64,000 bases of DNA from an uncultured Sphingomonadaceae bacterium (GTDB lineage Bacteria; Pseudomonadota; Alphaproteobacteria; Sphingomonadales; Sphingomonadaceae), in assembly GCA_937873035.1 (NCBI GenBank), contig CALMVA010000017.1, forward strand, positions 1-64,000, written 5' to 3'. Shown in pieces: positions 8,820 through 18,230 of this stretch. Under the pieces are notes generated by a model. The model worked only from the letters and a program-made list of their open reading frames with translations. It was not told where the DNA came from and searched no databases. The position numbers were made by a program, and so were the translations under genes. The first letter of the stretch is position 1; every line of letters starts with the position of its first letter.

Positions 8820-9137
8820 TTAGTTGCCGAAAAGCTTTCCGGCCATGCCCATGATGTCGTTGACCGGATTGCCATCGCCATCACGATCAATCAGCTGAGA
8901 AATTTGGCCAAGCGCATCTTCGCCACCAATCTGCCCAAGAATACCCTGAAGCGTATCGGCTGACAGCCCGGTGGTCTGCGCCGCGCTCGCCACGGTGTCG
9001 CCGGGTTCTGGATGAGCCTTGCCAAGGGCCGCCACAGCCGCCTGAACCTGCTCTTCGCTGATGCCAAATTGGCCCGCGATCTGTCCGATCTGGTTGGCGC
9101 CACCAAGCTGGCCAAGAAGTCCGTCCAAAAGTCCCAT
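8820..9137 (-). CDS. DUF937-like small protein
   Basis: A 105-residue protein beginning MGLLDGLLGQLGGANQIG. It is rich in Gly/Gln/Ala/Leu helices with repeated Q-I-G/L-G units, ending DIMGMAGKLFGN. The start is ATG 9137, preceded by GGAGA seven to eight bases upstream; an in-frame start at 9278 is less likely. The N-terminal pattern resembles DUF937 (YidB-type) proteins of unknown function. It converges on the NfeD-like gene with only nine bases between stops. No catalytic motif is seen. Confidence 0.75.
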   Translation of the reverse strand: MGLLDGLLGQLGGANQIGQIAGQFGISEEQVQAAVAALGKAHPEPGDTVASAAQTTGLSADTLQGILGQIGGEDALGQISQLIDRDGDGNPVNDIMGMAGKLFGN

Positions 9138-9310
9138 TTGTTTGTCTCCACGCATTACCAGGAAGGCGAGACTAGGCGCATCTTTGGAGTGCTTGGAAGT
9201 CAAATCGTAGGGCACCATCGGGCCAATATCAGCCCCAGCCGAATAGTTCACTGTGCACAGCAGCTTAATCGCAGACACGATTTTCAGCTATGTACGCCGT
9301 AGACATGAAA

Positions 9311-9351
9311 ATGCCCGCCATGACGCGCGACTCGCACGCCATGACGGGCAC
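9311..9351 (-). terminator. Terminator of pckA
   Basis: A long imperfect stem pairs ATGCCCG with CGGGCAC and continues through CATG/CATG and GCG/CGC segments around a 3-base loop. On the minus strand it ends in TTTT. It begins about 20 bases after the pckA stop and lies in the 234-bp gap before the DUF937-like gene. Confidence 0.75.
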
Positions 9352-9370
9352 TTTCAAACGTGCAAAGCGA

Positions 9371-10990
9371 TCAGGCTGCCTTGGGAGCTGCCTGCTTCAC
9401 GCCTTCATCAACATGGTCTTCAAACTGGGCGAAGTTGTCGATGAACTGCTGCACAAGCGTGCGGGCAGTCGCGTCATACTGCGCCTTGTCTTCCCATGCG
9501 TCGCGCGGGTCGAGCAGCTTGGTGTCAACGCCCGGAACTGAAACCGGCACATCAAAACCAAAATAGTCATCCTTGCGGAATTCGGCGCTGTTCAGGCTGC
9601 CGTCGAGTGCCGCATTGAGCAAGGCGCGCGTCGCCTTGATCGGCATACGGTTGATGCCGGGCATCGTGGCCTTGCCGCCGGTCCAGCCGGTGTTGACGAG
9701 CCAGCACTTCACCGCCCCCTTGGCGATGCGCTCCTTGAGGAGGTTGCCGTAAACCGAGGGGTGGCGCGGCATGAAGGGTGCGCCAAAGCAGGTCGAGAAG
9801 GTCGCTTCCGGCTCGGTCACGCCAATTTCAGTGCCCGCAACGCGCGCGGTGTAGCCAGAAAGGAAGTGATACATCGCCTGATCCGGCGTCAGCTTGGCAA
9901 TCGGCGGAAGAACGCCATAGGCATCGGCCGTCAGCATGATGATGTTCTTGGGCACCGGACCCATATTTTCTTCCGACGCGTTCGGAATAAAATCAATGGG
10001 GTAGGATCCGCGGCTGTTTTCAGCCAGCGTATTGTCATCAAGGTCAAGCTCGCGCGTGACCGGGTCGATCACCACGTTTTCCAGAACCGTACCGAAACGC
10101 TTGGTGGTGGCGAAGATTTCTGGCTCGGCTTCGGCCGACAGGCGAATCATCTTGGCGTAGCAGCCACCTTCAAAGTTGAAGACCGCGGTGTCGGACCAGC
10201 CATGTTCGTCATCGCCGATAAGCGTGCGCGAGGCGTCTGCAGAAAGCGTCGTCTTGCCTGTGCCCGAAAGGCCGAAGAAGATTGCCGTATCGCCATTGGC
10301 GCCGATGTTTGCCGAGCAGTGCATCGGCATGACGCCCTTGGTCGGCAGCAGATAGTTGAGGATGCCGAAGACCGACTTCTTCATTTCACCCGCATAGGCC
10401 GTGCCGCCGATGAGGATGAGTTTTTCAGAGAAGTTGACGGCAATAACCGTTTCACTGCGGCAGCCGTGACGCTCAGGATCGGCGCGGAAGCTCGGCAGGT
10501 CGATAATCGTATATTCCGGCACGAAGCTCGCCAGTTCGGCCACTTCCGGGCGAACCAGCAGCGTGCGAATGAACAGGTTGTGCCATGCAAATTCGTTGAT
10601 AACGCGCACATTGACGCGATTTTCAGGCTGCGAACCGCCGTAAAGATCGGCGACGAACAGGTCGTTCTTGGCTGCGACCTCGGCAAGGAAATCTTCCTTG
10701 AGCGCGGCGAAGAACACAGGGTCCATCGGCACGTTCGTCTTGCCCCACCACACGGTATCGGCGGTTTCGGCATCCTTGACGATATACTTGTCCTTGGCCG
10801 AACGGCCCGTGTGCTTGCCCGTTGCCACAACCAGCGGGCCGTCTGCCGCCAGCATCCCTTCGCCACGGCGAACGGCTTCTTCAACGAGCGCTCCCGTCAG
10901 CAGGTTCCAGTGGATTGCTGCATTCGTATGCAGCCCCTGATTTACAAGGGTATGGGCGGGGACGCGATCGGCCACGGGCTTTATCTCCAA
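9371..10990 (-). CDS. pckA: Phosphoenolpyruvate carboxykinase (ATP)
   Basis: This 539-residue gluconeogenic enzyme converts oxaloacetate and ATP to PEP, CO2 and ADP. The kinase-1a loop [13 protein letters not shown], the kinase-2 LIGDDEHGW and the ATP-type N-terminal half ([31 protein letters not shown]) are present at full length. It diverges from chvI across 140 bp. In rhizobia and relatives pckA is next to chvIG as well, and the arrangement suggests control by the same regulator. A terminator hairpin follows. Confidence 0.97.
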   Translation of the reverse strand: MEIKPVADRVPAHTLVNQGLHTNAAIHWNLLTGALVEEAVRRGEGMLAADGPLVVATGKHTGRSAKDKYIVKDAETADTVWWGKTNVPMDPVFFAALKEDFLAEVAAKNDLFVADLYGGSQPENRVNVRVINEFAWHNLFIRTLLVRPEVAELASFVPEYTIIDLPSFRADPERHGCRSETVIAVNFSEKLILIGGTAYAGEMKKSVFGILNYLLPTKGVMPMHCSANIGANGDTAIFFGLSGTGKTTLSADASRTLIGDDEHGWSDTAVFNFEGGCYAKMIRLSAEAEPEIFATTKRFGTVLENVVIDPVTRELDLDDNTLAENSRGSYPIDFIPNASEENMGPVPKNIIMLTADAYGVLPPIAKLTPDQAMYHFLSGYTARVAGTEIGVTEPEATFSTCFGAPFMPRHPSVYGNLLKERIAKGAVKCWLVNTGWTGGKATMPGINRMPIKATRALLNAALDGSLNSAEFRKDDYFGFDVPVSVPGVDTKLLDPRDAWEDKAQYDATARTLVQQFIDNFAQFEDHVDEGVKQAAPKAA

Positions 10991-11021
10991 AGCTAGTCTG
11001 AAAACTCGCTGCGCGCCTAAC

Positions 11022-11064
11022 CGCGCAAGTCCCTAGCGTCAAGGTTGCGCGTCGTTTTGCGCGG
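11022..11064. promoter_or_regulatory. Repeated TTGCGCG motif between pckA and chvI
   Basis: Three copies lie in the divergent promoter region: one inverted, CGCGCAA at 11022-11028, and two direct, TTGCGCG at 11045-11051 and TTTTGCGCGG at 11055-11064. The spacing and orientation fit a dimeric regulator site shared by both genes, possibly ChvI itself. The protein assignment is inference. Confidence 0.4.
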
Positions 11065-11105
11065 CGAGATTGCCGTGGTGCGGGAATGTTTCTAAAGAGG
11101 ATTTC

Positions 11106-11132
11106 ATGGACAGTGTGTCGGGTAAGGTTTGA
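11106..11132 (+). CDS. Eight-codon leader ORF coupled to chvI
   Basis: ATG 11106 opens an eight-codon frame encoding MDSVSGKV. It is preceded by AAAGAGGATTTC, a better ribosome site than that of chvI itself. Its TGA (11130-11132) shares its A with the chvI ATG (TGATG). The layout is typical of translational coupling or a short regulatory leader peptide. It is too short to have been predicted as a gene, and expression is not proven. Confidence 0.45.
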   Translation: MDSVSGKV

Positions 11133-11839
11133 TGGACGCAACGATCGCTCTGGTCGATGATGACCGTAACATCCTGACATCCGTATCGATAGCGCTTCAG
11201 GCAGAAGGCTATGCGACGCGCGTTTATACCGATGGAGAGAGTGCGCTGAAGGCGCTGATCGACAATCCGGCGGACCTTGGAATTTTTGACATCAAGATGC
11301 CGCGGATGGACGGATTGGAACTGCTCCGCCGCCTGCGTGAAAAGTCTGCCCTGCCCGTTATTTTTCTCACCTCCAAGGATGATGAGATTGATGAGGAACT
11401 TGGTCTTGCGCTTGGTGCCGATGATTATATCTCAAAACCCTTTTCGCAGCGGCTGCTGCTGGCCCGTATCAAAGCTGTTCTGCGCCGGGCAGAGTTGGCG
11501 AGCGACCCTACGGAAAGTGAACAGGACAGCCAACAAGAGGCGCTGGTGCGCGGTCGACTGGAAATGGACCCCGCCCGCCAGCGCGTCCGTTGGGATGGTC
11601 GGGATGTCGCCCTGACTGTCACCGAATTCATGATTCTTGAAACGCTGGCCCAGCGCCCCGGTGTCGTCAAATCGCGCAACCAGTTGATGGATGCCGCCTA
11701 TCATGACGATATTTATGTCGATGATCGCACCATCGACAGCCACATCAAGCGCCTGCGCAAGAAGTTCCGGCAGGTGGCGCCTGATTTTGATGCAATCGAA
11801 ACGCTCTATGGCGCTGGCTACAGATTCTCCGAAGGCTGA
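11132..11839 (+). CDS. chvI: Two-component response regulator ChvI
   Basis: A 235-residue OmpR-family regulator with a receiver domain (DD at 9-10, phospho-acceptor Asp53 in [12 protein letters not shown], Lys in YISKPF) and a C-terminal winged helix ([26 protein letters not shown] end). In alphaproteobacteria ChvI controls envelope, acid and exopolysaccharide genes and central metabolism. I use ATG 11132 rather than the TTG at 11129. The kinase gene overlaps its 3' end by 32 bases and pckA is divergent, the conserved alphaproteobacterial arrangement. Confidence 0.93.
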   Translation: MDATIALVDDDRNILTSVSIALQAEGYATRVYTDGESALKALIDNPADLGIFDIKMPRMDGLELLRRLREKSALPVIFLTSKDDEIDEELGLALGADDYISKPFSQRLLLARIKAVLRRAELASDPTESEQDSQQEALVRGRLEMDPARQRVRWDGRDVALTVTEFMILETLAQRPGVVKSRNQLMDAAYHDDIYVDDRTIDSHIKRLRKKFRQVAPDFDAIETLYGAGYRFSEG

Positions 11840-13337
11840 GCCGGAGGATACGGCGCTGCGCTGGTCCGGGCGTCTCTCGCTCAGGCGGCGGATTCTGGCG
11901 GTCAACATTCTGCCCGTCATCCTGCTTGCCGGTAGCTTCTTCTACCTCGATTCGATCCGCAGCCGTCTGGTGGCCGAGCGATTGTTGCAGGCCCAGTCTG
12001 AAACACGGCTCATGGCGACGATCCTTGGCAGCACACCGCAAGATCAGCGCGCGACAGAGCTTGGGCGGCTGGCACATTCGTCCGGCAGTCGGCTGCGCCT
12101 TTATGTCGATAATGATGTGAAGTTTGATAGCTGGCGCGGTGAATCACCCAATTTCAGCCTCGCCGATCCGGCAGAGGAGAGCTGGGAACGCAAACTCGCC
12201 GCGCTACTTGATGATGTGATCGACGGCGTGGTCGGTGCGAGCGCGATACCCCGCTTCCATGAATTTCCGAACAAGCCGCCGCCCAGCGCACTCATCCAAC
12301 TGGCAGACGACAGAACCCACGTCATCACGGCGAGTGCGCCCATTCCGGGAAATCAGGCCGCGACACTCGTCACCGATCGCAATGTGCGCGACATCCGCCG
12401 GCTTGTCCGCGCCGAGCGCAGCCGATTGGGAATGATTGTGGGCTTTTCCACGCTCGCCTCCATCCTGCTTTCACTCTTCCTGGCGCGCACCATTGTCCGT
12501 CCTTTGCAGCGTCTTGCGCTCGCCTCAGAGCAGGTGCGGCTTGGCCGTGCACGCGAAGTCGTCATTCCCCGTTTGCCCAGCCGCAGCGATGAGATTGGCG
12601 CGCTTGCCCGTGCGCTTTCAGACATGACTGAAACGCTGCGCGAACGGATCGATGCGACGGAGGCCTTTGCGGCGGACGTCGCGCATGAATTGAAAAACCC
12701 CCTCGCCTCCCTCTCCTCTGCGCTGGAAACGATGGCGAGCGTTGCAGACCCCAAACTCAAGCAGCAGCTCATGGCGATTGCGAATGACGATGTTCGCCGC
12801 CTTGATCGTTTGATTACCGATATTTCGGAAGCCTCGCGGCTCGATGCGCAGCTGACGCGCACCACGTTCATCCGGGTTGACCTTGGCCAGTTGCTTGAGC
12901 GGCTTCTGGCGGAACGCGAGGCGCGGGGCGCCAATAATGGCATCAAGATTGCCTTTGCCCGCCCGCAGCGCGGTTCCGCGACGGTGCTCGGTGATCCGGG
13001 GCGCCTTGCCCGCACCTTTGAGAATTTGATCGACAATGCAATTTCCTTCTCCCCCCCCGATGGCGTGGTGCGGATCACAGCAACCTGCTCGGATGAGATT
13101 GTGATCGCAACTGTGGAAGATGATGGCCCCGGCGTGCCCGCCGCCAGCCGCGAGGCAATTTTTGACCGCTTTCACAGTGACCGCCCTGAAGGTGAGGAGT
13201 TCGGTCGCCATTCCGGGCTTGGCCTCGCCATCGCGCGCACGATTGTTGAAGGGCATAATGGCACGATTGAAGTGCGTGAACGATCCTCTGAGCAGAGCGG
13301 CGCGCTGTTTGTTGTCACGCTTCCGGCAGCACGATGA
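11808..13337 (+). CDS. chvG: Sensor histidine kinase ChvG/ExoS
   Basis: A 509-residue inner-membrane kinase. The first membrane segment is at about residues 35-52 ([19 protein letters not shown]). A periplasmic domain of about 160 residues follows, then a second segment ([18 protein letters not shown]), HAMP, the H-box [16 protein letters not shown] with His293, and a HATPase domain ([35 protein letters not shown]). ATG 11808 ([14 protein letters not shown]) lies inside the chvI end; upstream ATGs in the same frame would give an implausible basic leader. It overlaps hprK by ATGA. Confidence 0.93.
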   Translation: MALATDSPKAEPEDTALRWSGRLSLRRRILAVNILPVILLAGSFFYLDSIRSRLVAERLLQAQSETRLMATILGSTPQDQRATELGRLAHSSGSRLRLYVDNDVKFDSWRGESPNFSLADPAEESWERKLAALLDDVIDGVVGASAIPRFHEFPNKPPPSALIQLADDRTHVITASAPIPGNQAATLVTDRNVRDIRRLVRAERSRLGMIVGFSTLASILLSLFLARTIVRPLQRLALASEQVRLGRAREVVIPRLPSRSDEIGALARALSDMTETLRERIDATEAFAADVAHELKNPLASLSSALETMASVADPKLKQQLMAIANDDVRRLDRLITDISEASRLDAQLTRTTFIRVDLGQLLERLLAEREARGANNGIKIAFARPQRGSATVLGDPGRLARTFENLIDNAISFSPPDGVVRITATCSDEIVIATVEDDGPGVPAASREAIFDRFHSDRPEGEEFGRHSGLGLAIARTIVEGHNGTIEVRERSSEQSGALFVVTLPAAR

Positions 13338-13762
13338 CCAGCGCACCCCGGCTTCTCCATGCAAGCTGCGTGCGCATAAACGGCAAAGGCGTGCTGCTGA
13401 TGGGAGCGTCTGGCGCAGGCAAATCAGACCTGGCGCTCCGCCTTATGGATCGCGGCGCCACGCTGGTGGGAGATGATTATCTGGAAGTGCAGGTCTGCGA
13501 TGGTCAATTGGTGGCTCAAGTGCCGGATCGCATCAGTGGCAAGCTGGAGGTGCGCGGCATAGGCTTGTGCCGCTTTCCCTTCATCAACAGCGCCACAATT
13601 GAGCTGATCGTGCGGTTGGACGAGGAGGTCGCGCGCTTTCCTCAACAAGTCGTTGAGGTTCTGGATGGAATATCAATACCGCTGTTACACCTCAACGCCT
13701 ATGAAGCCTCTGCGCCGCTCAAGGTGGAGCTGGCGCTGACACAGGGAATTGGAATCGCATGA
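13334..13762 (+). CDS. hprK: HPr kinase/phosphorylase, short alphaproteobacterial form
   Basis: A 142-residue protein with the Walker A loop GASGAGKS (residues 24-31), DDYLEV, and the HprK signature EVRGIGLCRFPF. It lacks the N-terminal domain of Firmicute HprK (about 310 residues), which is normal for alphaproteobacteria. It phosphorylates HPr on serine. The HPr encoded three genes downstream retains the target Ser47. ATGA overlaps on both sides tie it to chvG and rapZ. Confidence 0.93.
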   Translation: MTSAPRLLHASCVRINGKGVLLMGASGAGKSDLALRLMDRGATLVGDDYLEVQVCDGQLVAQVPDRISGKLEVRGIGLCRFPFINSATIELIVRLDEEVARFPQQVVEVLDGISIPLLHLNAYEASAPLKVELALTQGIGIA

Positions 13763-14691
13763 CGCAGGGACGCCCGGATCGAATCCTGCTGGTGACGGGT
13801 ATGTCTGGCGCGGGCAAATCGACCGTGCTCGACACACTGGAAGACATGGGCTGGGAAGTTGTGGACAATCTCCCATTCCAGCTGCTTGACCGCCTGCTCG
13901 CCACGCGTGTGCCAGAAGGCGCGCAGGGCGAGCGGCCTTTAGCGCTGGGCATTGATAGCCGCACACGCGGCTTCAACGCACAGGCTATTGTCGATCGCGT
14001 CACGACGATGTCGGCGGGATCGGGTGGCAATATCTCGGTGCTTTTCATGGATTGCGCTGGCGCCGAGTTGGAACGTCGCTATTCCGAAACACGGCGCCGC
14101 CACCCCCTCGCACTTGACCGACCAGCCTCAGACGGCATTGCCCGCGAACGTGAGTTGATCGAGCCACTGCGCCGCTGGGCGAGCCATGTGATCGACAGCA
14201 CCGCGAGCACCTCAAACGCGCTCAAACAGGAAATCCGCACCCGCTTTAGCGATTGGGGCAATGCCGGGATGACGCTGGCGGTCATTTCCTTCGGCTTTTC
14301 ACGCGGTCTGCCACGCAATGCCGATCTCGTCTTTGATATGCGCTTTCTTCAAAACCCATATTGGGACGCCGCATTGCGCCCCATGACCGGGCAAGACGAA
14401 GCGGTCGCCGCCTATGTGCGGGCAGACCCGGCATATGAAGAGGCGGTCAGCAAGATCGAAGACCTGCTGTTAACGCTACTTCCGCGCTACGGGGCCGAAG
14501 GAAAGGCCTATGTTACGATTGCATTTGGGTGTACGGGCGGCCGCCATCGCTCGGTGCATATTGCAGAGAGAGTCGCAAGGCACTTGGCGGAGCATGGCTT
14601 TGCGCCTACGCTCTCGCATCGTGATCTTGGCGGAAGCGGAAACGGAACGGTCGACGAAGCGACCGAGATTGGCCGACGGCCGAAGAATTGA
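13759..14691 (+). CDS. rapZ: RapZ/YvcJ family nucleotide-binding protein
   Basis: A 310-residue protein with an N-terminal P-loop GMSGAGKS (residues 14-21), GWEVVDNLP, a central VISFGFSRGLPRNADLVFDMRFLQNP, and the C-terminal FGCTGGRHRSVHIAERV domain. In enterobacteria RapZ guides RNase E to the GlmZ small RNA and so controls amino-sugar synthesis. That partner is not known in alphaproteobacteria, so the role here is open. The gene sits between hprK and the PTS genes, which suggests PTS-linked regulation. Confidence 0.93.
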   Translation: MTQGRPDRILLVTGMSGAGKSTVLDTLEDMGWEVVDNLPFQLLDRLLATRVPEGAQGERPLALGIDSRTRGFNAQAIVDRVTTMSAGSGGNISVLFMDCAGAELERRYSETRRRHPLALDRPASDGIARERELIEPLRRWASHVIDSTASTSNALKQEIRTRFSDWGNAGMTLAVISFGFSRGLPRNADLVFDMRFLQNPYWDAALRPMTGQDEAVAAYVRADPAYEEAVSKIEDLLLTLLPRYGAEGKAYVTIAFGCTGGRHRSVHIAERVARHLAEHGFAPTLSHRDLGGSGNGTVDEATEIGRRPKN

Positions 14692-14704
14692 GACGGGGTA
14701 GTTG

Positions 14705-15112
14705 ATGATTGGTCTTGTGCTGGTGACGCATGGGCATCTTGCGACCGAGTTTGTTACCGCGATGGAACACGTGGTTGGCCCGCAAACGGCTATCGAAGCA
14801 ATCTGCATCGGCCCGGAGGACGATATGGAAGCCCGCCGCGCTGATATTGCCGCCGCCATCGCCAAGGTGGACAGCGGCAATGGCGTGATCGTGCTGACCG
14901 ACCTGTTTGGCGGCACACCTTCCAATCTTGCGATTTCGCTGATGGAAGTCGGTCGGGTTGAAGTAATTGCGGGTATAAACCTGCCAATGCTCATCCGCCT
15001 TGAAAGCGCCCGCCGCCGCATGAAGGTGGTGGAAGCGGTCGCCGCGGCGCGCGAGGCCGGGCGCAAATATATTTCGGTCGCGTCTGAAGTGCTGGGTGAG
15101 CAAGCCGCATGA
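14705..15112 (+). CDS. PTS EIIA component, mannose family
   Basis: A 135-residue EIIA-Man fold protein with the phosphorylatable histidine in LVLVTHGHLA (His9) and the family motif DLFGGTPSNLA. No EIIB, EIIC or EIID genes are near, so it is probably regulatory and not part of a sugar transporter. The start is taken at ATG 14705, not the TTG three bases earlier. The HPr start overlaps its stop (ATGA). It likely receives phosphate from that HPr; enzyme I (PtsP-type) is not in this window. Confidence 0.92.
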   Translation: MIGLVLVTHGHLATEFVTAMEHVVGPQTAIEAICIGPEDDMEARRADIAAAIAKVDSGNGVIVLTDLFGGTPSNLAISLMEVGRVEVIAGINLPMLIRLESARRRMKVVEAVAAAREAGRKYISVASEVLGEQAA

Positions 15113-15381
15113 GCGCGAGCAAGACCGTTCAGATTTGCAACCGCCGTGGGCTTCACGCACGTGCAAGCGCAAAGTTCGTGACGATGGCGTCGAGCCTGCC
15201 CGCGCAGGTCGAAGTTGAAAAGGATGGCTCAAAGGTGGTCGGCACGTCGATCATGGGCCTGATGATGCTGGGCGCAGCACTTGGCGACCACATTACCATC
15301 AGCGCATCGGGCGATGGCGCTGAACAGGCCGTGGCGACGCTTGCCGAACTGGTTGAAGCCCGCTTCCACGAGGCCGAATAG
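15109..15381 (+). CDS. ptsH: Phosphocarrier protein HPr
   Basis: A 90-residue HPr. The active-site His16 is in RRGLHARASAKF and the regulatory serine Ser47 is in GTSIMGLMMLGAALG. It relays phosphate from enzyme I to EIIA, and its serine is the substrate of HprK, encoded upstream in the same operon. In alphaproteobacteria this set forms a regulatory rather than a sugar-uptake PTS. It could equally be named ptsO or npr; the sequence does not separate these names. Confidence 0.94.
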   Translation: MSASKTVQICNRRGLHARASAKFVTMASSLPAQVEVEKDGSKVVGTSIMGLMMLGAALGDHITISASGDGAEQAVATLAELVEARFHEAE

Positions 15382-15388
15382 GCCGACC

Positions 15389-16192
15389 ATGATCCGCGAA
15401 ATCACCGGATTTTCCAACCCGCTCGTCAAGCGCGTGCGGGCGCTGCGTGACAAGAAGGCCCGCCGCGAGGAAGGCCTTTTTCTGGCTGAAGGCCTGCGCA
15501 TACTCACAGAAGCACTCGATGCCGGGCAAGCGCCTGTCATGCTGTGGTTCGCGCCTGAAAGTGCCGACCACCCGCTGGTCGAGCGATTGATCGCCGCGAC
15601 CGAAAAGCGGGGTGGCGACGTGTTCATGACCTCGCACGACATTCTCTCCAAACTTTCCGGCAAAGATAATCCCGGCACGGTTCTTGGCGTTTATCCAGAA
15701 CTCTGGACGCCGCTCGCCAAGGTGGACAGGTCAAAGGCCTCCATCTGGATTGTCGCTGAGCGGCTGCGCGATCCCGGCAATCTCGGCACCATCCTGCGCA
15801 CGGGTGACGCTGTTGGCGCAGGCGGGCTGATCCTTGTTGATGACTGCACCGACCCCTTCTCGGTGGAAGCGGTGCGGGCGAGCATGGGGGCTCTTTTTAC
15901 CCAAAGCGTCTCCAAGGCGAGCTGGCCTGACTTTCTGGCTTGGCTGCGCGAAGGGCCGGGCCAGCTTGTTGGCACCAGCCTCAACACCAGCAACGACTAT
16001 CAGGATCCGCGCTATGAAGCGCCCGTATTCCTGCTCGTTGGCAACGAATCGCAAGGGCTGCCCCAGGACTATGAAAAGGACTGCGATCTGCTCGTAAAAA
16101 TGCCGATGATGGGCAAGGCAGATAGCCTCAACGCCGCTGTTGCGACATCGGTGATGGCATATGAAATCCTGAACCAGTTCAGGAAACGCTGA
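15389..16192 (+). CDS. SpoU/TrmH family RNA 2'-O-methyltransferase
   Basis: A 267-residue SPOUT methyltransferase. The N-terminal substrate-binding domain (MIREITGFSNPLVKRVRALR) is followed by the three SpoU motifs: ERLRDPGNLGTILRTGDAVG, FLLVGNESQGLP, and MPMMGKADSLNAAVATSVM. These use S-adenosylmethionine to methylate a ribose in rRNA or tRNA; the target cannot be assigned. ATG 15389 fits the family start. It ends one base before the convergent rmuC stop. Confidence 0.92.
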   Translation: MIREITGFSNPLVKRVRALRDKKARREEGLFLAEGLRILTEALDAGQAPVMLWFAPESADHPLVERLIAATEKRGGDVFMTSHDILSKLSGKDNPGTVLGVYPELWTPLAKVDRSKASIWIVAERLRDPGNLGTILRTGDAVGAGGLILVDDCTDPFSVEAVRASMGALFTQSVSKASWPDFLAWLREGPGQLVGTSLNTSNDYQDPRYEAPVFLLVGNESQGLPQDYEKDCDLLVKMPMMGKADSLNAAVATSVMAYEILNQFRKR

Positions 16193-17590
16193 TTATTCGG
16201 CGGCTTCGCTGCCTTCAGCTTCGGGCGCTGCCATCAGCTTGACGAGCGGGCGCGTATGTTGCTCGACAATCGGCAGGGTCTCGATTGACTTCCCCCCCGT
16301 CTCGATGCCGAGTTTTTCAAATCGCTGCGCCGAGGTCAGCACCTGGCTCTCAAGGCTGCCAACGAGCGAATTATAGGCGGAAACTGCCGTATCAAGGTTG
16401 CGCCCCATGCGGCTAACATGGCCACCCATCGTCGCAAGGCGGGAATAAAGTTCGCGGCCCAGATCCGCAATTTCGCGGGCTTGTCCCGCCATTTTCTCCT
16501 GTTTCCACACCGCAGCCACAGTCCGCGCGATGGCAATCAGGTTGGTGGGCGTCGCCAAGAGCACCTTGCGGTCAAAGGCATAGTCCCAAAGCTGGCTGTC
16601 CTGCTCCAGCGCCGCCGTCAGGAAATGCTCACCGGGCACGAACATGATGACATAATCGGGCGCATCGTCGAACTGGCTCCAATAAGCCTTGGCACCGAGC
16701 GTGTTGACGTGCGCCTTCATTGCCGCAGCATGGGCAGCCAGATGCACTTCGCGCTCCTGCTCGTCCACCGCGCCAAAGGCGTCCTGATACGCATTGAGAG
16801 AAACCTTGGCATCTATGACGAGCGCCTTGCCGCCCGGAACATTGATGATGACATCGGGGCGCAATCGCCCGCCCTCGCCATCGGCAACGCTCACTTCGGT
16901 CATGAAATCGGCGTGCTCGGCAAGGCCGCAGCTTTCAAGCACGTTGCGCAGTTGTTGCTCACCCCAGCGTCCGCGCGCCTTGGGCGCATTGCGCAGCGCA
17001 TTGACGAGCTTGGCCGCCTCGCTCGACACCCGCTCGGTGCCATCGCGCATCGCCGCGATCTGGCCGTGCAGCATCCCGAAGGCATCGCGCCGCTCGGCCT
17101 CCACCTTCGAGACCTGCTCCTCATATTTCTGGAGCCGGTCATGCACTGGCTGCAACAGCGCCTTGAGGCCCTGCCCCGCCGTTTCTTCCGACTGGCGGAA
17201 GCGCGCTTCGGCACGTTCCAGAAACTGTTTTTGCGCGCTGTCGAGCAGCTTGCCGCCCACTTCGCTGAACTGCGCGCCCAGCGCGTCCTTCGCTTCGTGA
17301 AGCGCGCGGATTTGCGCTTCATGCGCTTCCTCGCGCACCTGTTGCTCGGCCGTCACCCGTGCCAGCGCGAGCTTTGCCTCGTTACGCTCGACGACGCTCG
17401 CTTCCAGATCGCGGATCGCTGCCTTGAAATCGCTCTCAAAACGATCCCGCTCAGCGCATGCAACATCGCAGTCTGACCGCAATATTGCTCCGGCACGGCC
17501 AGCCAACAACCAGCCGACAAGCCCACCCACAGCCAGCCCAACAATCAGGAAAATCACGAGGAAAAGCAAGGATTCGTCCGCCATCATCAA
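16193..17590 (-). CDS. rmuC: RmuC domain protein (DNA recombination limiting)
   Basis: A 465-residue protein with one N-terminal membrane helix (LFLVIFLIVGLAVGGLVGWL), a long charged coiled coil (residues about 40-190), and the RmuC nuclease-like domain (ARGRWGEQQLRNVLESCGL, DVIINVPGGKALVIDAKVSLNAY segments, then FVPGEHFLTAALEQD). RmuC limits inversion at short inverted repeats in E. coli. Three consecutive ATG codons (17590, 17587, 17584) make the exact start uncertain, and no strong ribosome site is seen. Confidence 0.93.
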   Translation of the reverse strand: MMMADESLLFLVIFLIVGLAVGGLVGWLLAGRAGAILRSDCDVACAERDRFESDFKAAIRDLEASVVERNEAKLALARVTAEQQVREEAHEAQIRALHEAKDALGAQFSEVGGKLLDSAQKQFLERAEARFRQSEETAGQGLKALLQPVHDRLQKYEEQVSKVEAERRDAFGMLHGQIAAMRDGTERVSSEAAKLVNALRNAPKARGRWGEQQLRNVLESCGLAEHADFMTEVSVADGEGGRLRPDVIINVPGGKALVIDAKVSLNAYQDAFGAVDEQEREVHLAAHAAAMKAHVNTLGAKAYWSQFDDAPDYVIMFVPGEHFLTAALEQDSQLWDYAFDRKVLLATPTNLIAIARTVAAVWKQEKMAGQAREIADLGRELYSRLATMGGHVSRMGRNLDTAVSAYNSLVGSLESQVLTSAQRFEKLGIETGGKSIETLPIVEQHTRPLVKLMAAPEAEGSEAAE

Positions 17591-17671
17591 CGGAACATAG
17601 AATGAACAATCCTATTTGGAAAGGGCCGATTCATCGATGAGCAGCAATCACCAAGCTGCTGCCATTCAGGC

Positions 17672-18199
17672 TCAGGCGACCATCTTGCGCGCCTTGGCGA
17701 GCTTCTTGAGCACCATATCGCGCTTCAGCTTTGACAGGTGATCGATGAACAACACGCCTTCGAGATGGTCCATTTCATGCTGGAGGCAGATGGCCATCAG
17801 CCCATCGAGCGTTTCGATATGTTCATCGCCTTTTTCATCAAGCCATTTGGCTTTGACGACCGAGGGGCGCACGACATCGGCATATTGGTCCGGCACCGAA
17901 AGACAACCCTCGTTATAGACCGTGAGATCGTCCGATTCCTCAAGAATTTCGGGATTGATGAACACGTGCGGCTCGCGCACGACAGCGCCCGTTTCCTCAT
18001 CCTTTTCCTGAAGGTCGATCACGAGGACGCGCTTTGCGACACCCACCTGTATCGCGGCAAGGCCAATGCCCGGCGCATCATACATCGTCTCGAACATATC
18101 GGCGATAAAGGCGCGCAGATCATCATCTACGCGTTCAACAGGCACAGAAATCTGCTTCAAACGGGGATCGGGCGTTTCGATAATCGGTAAAATGGCCAT
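17672..18199 (-). CDS. def: Peptide deformylase
   Basis: A 175-residue metalloenzyme that removes the formyl group from nascent N-terminal methionine. The motifs are [10 protein letters not shown] (residues 44-53), EGCLS with metal ligand Cys99, and QHEMDHLEG with His141, Glu142 and His145. ATG 18199 ([14 protein letters not shown]) is the family start; the open frame upstream overlaps recR. It is separated from fmt, its usual partner, by recR, which runs in the same direction as def. Confidence 0.96.
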   Translation of the reverse strand: MAILPIIETPDPRLKQISVPVERVDDDLRAFIADMFETMYDAPGIGLAAIQVGVAKRVLVIDLQEKDEETGAVVREPHVFINPEILEESDDLTVYNEGCLSVPDQYADVVRPSVVKAKWLDEKGDEHIETLDGLMAICLQHEMDHLEGVLFIDHLSKLKRDMVLKKLAKARKMVA

Positions 18200-18230
18200 G
18201 TCGCTCAGGTAGGTATGGGGTTGAATGGGG

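Noticed and set aside
16418..17476. Antisense open frame opposite rmuC
   Set aside because: rmuC has full family structure on the minus strand; the plus frame shows no domain.
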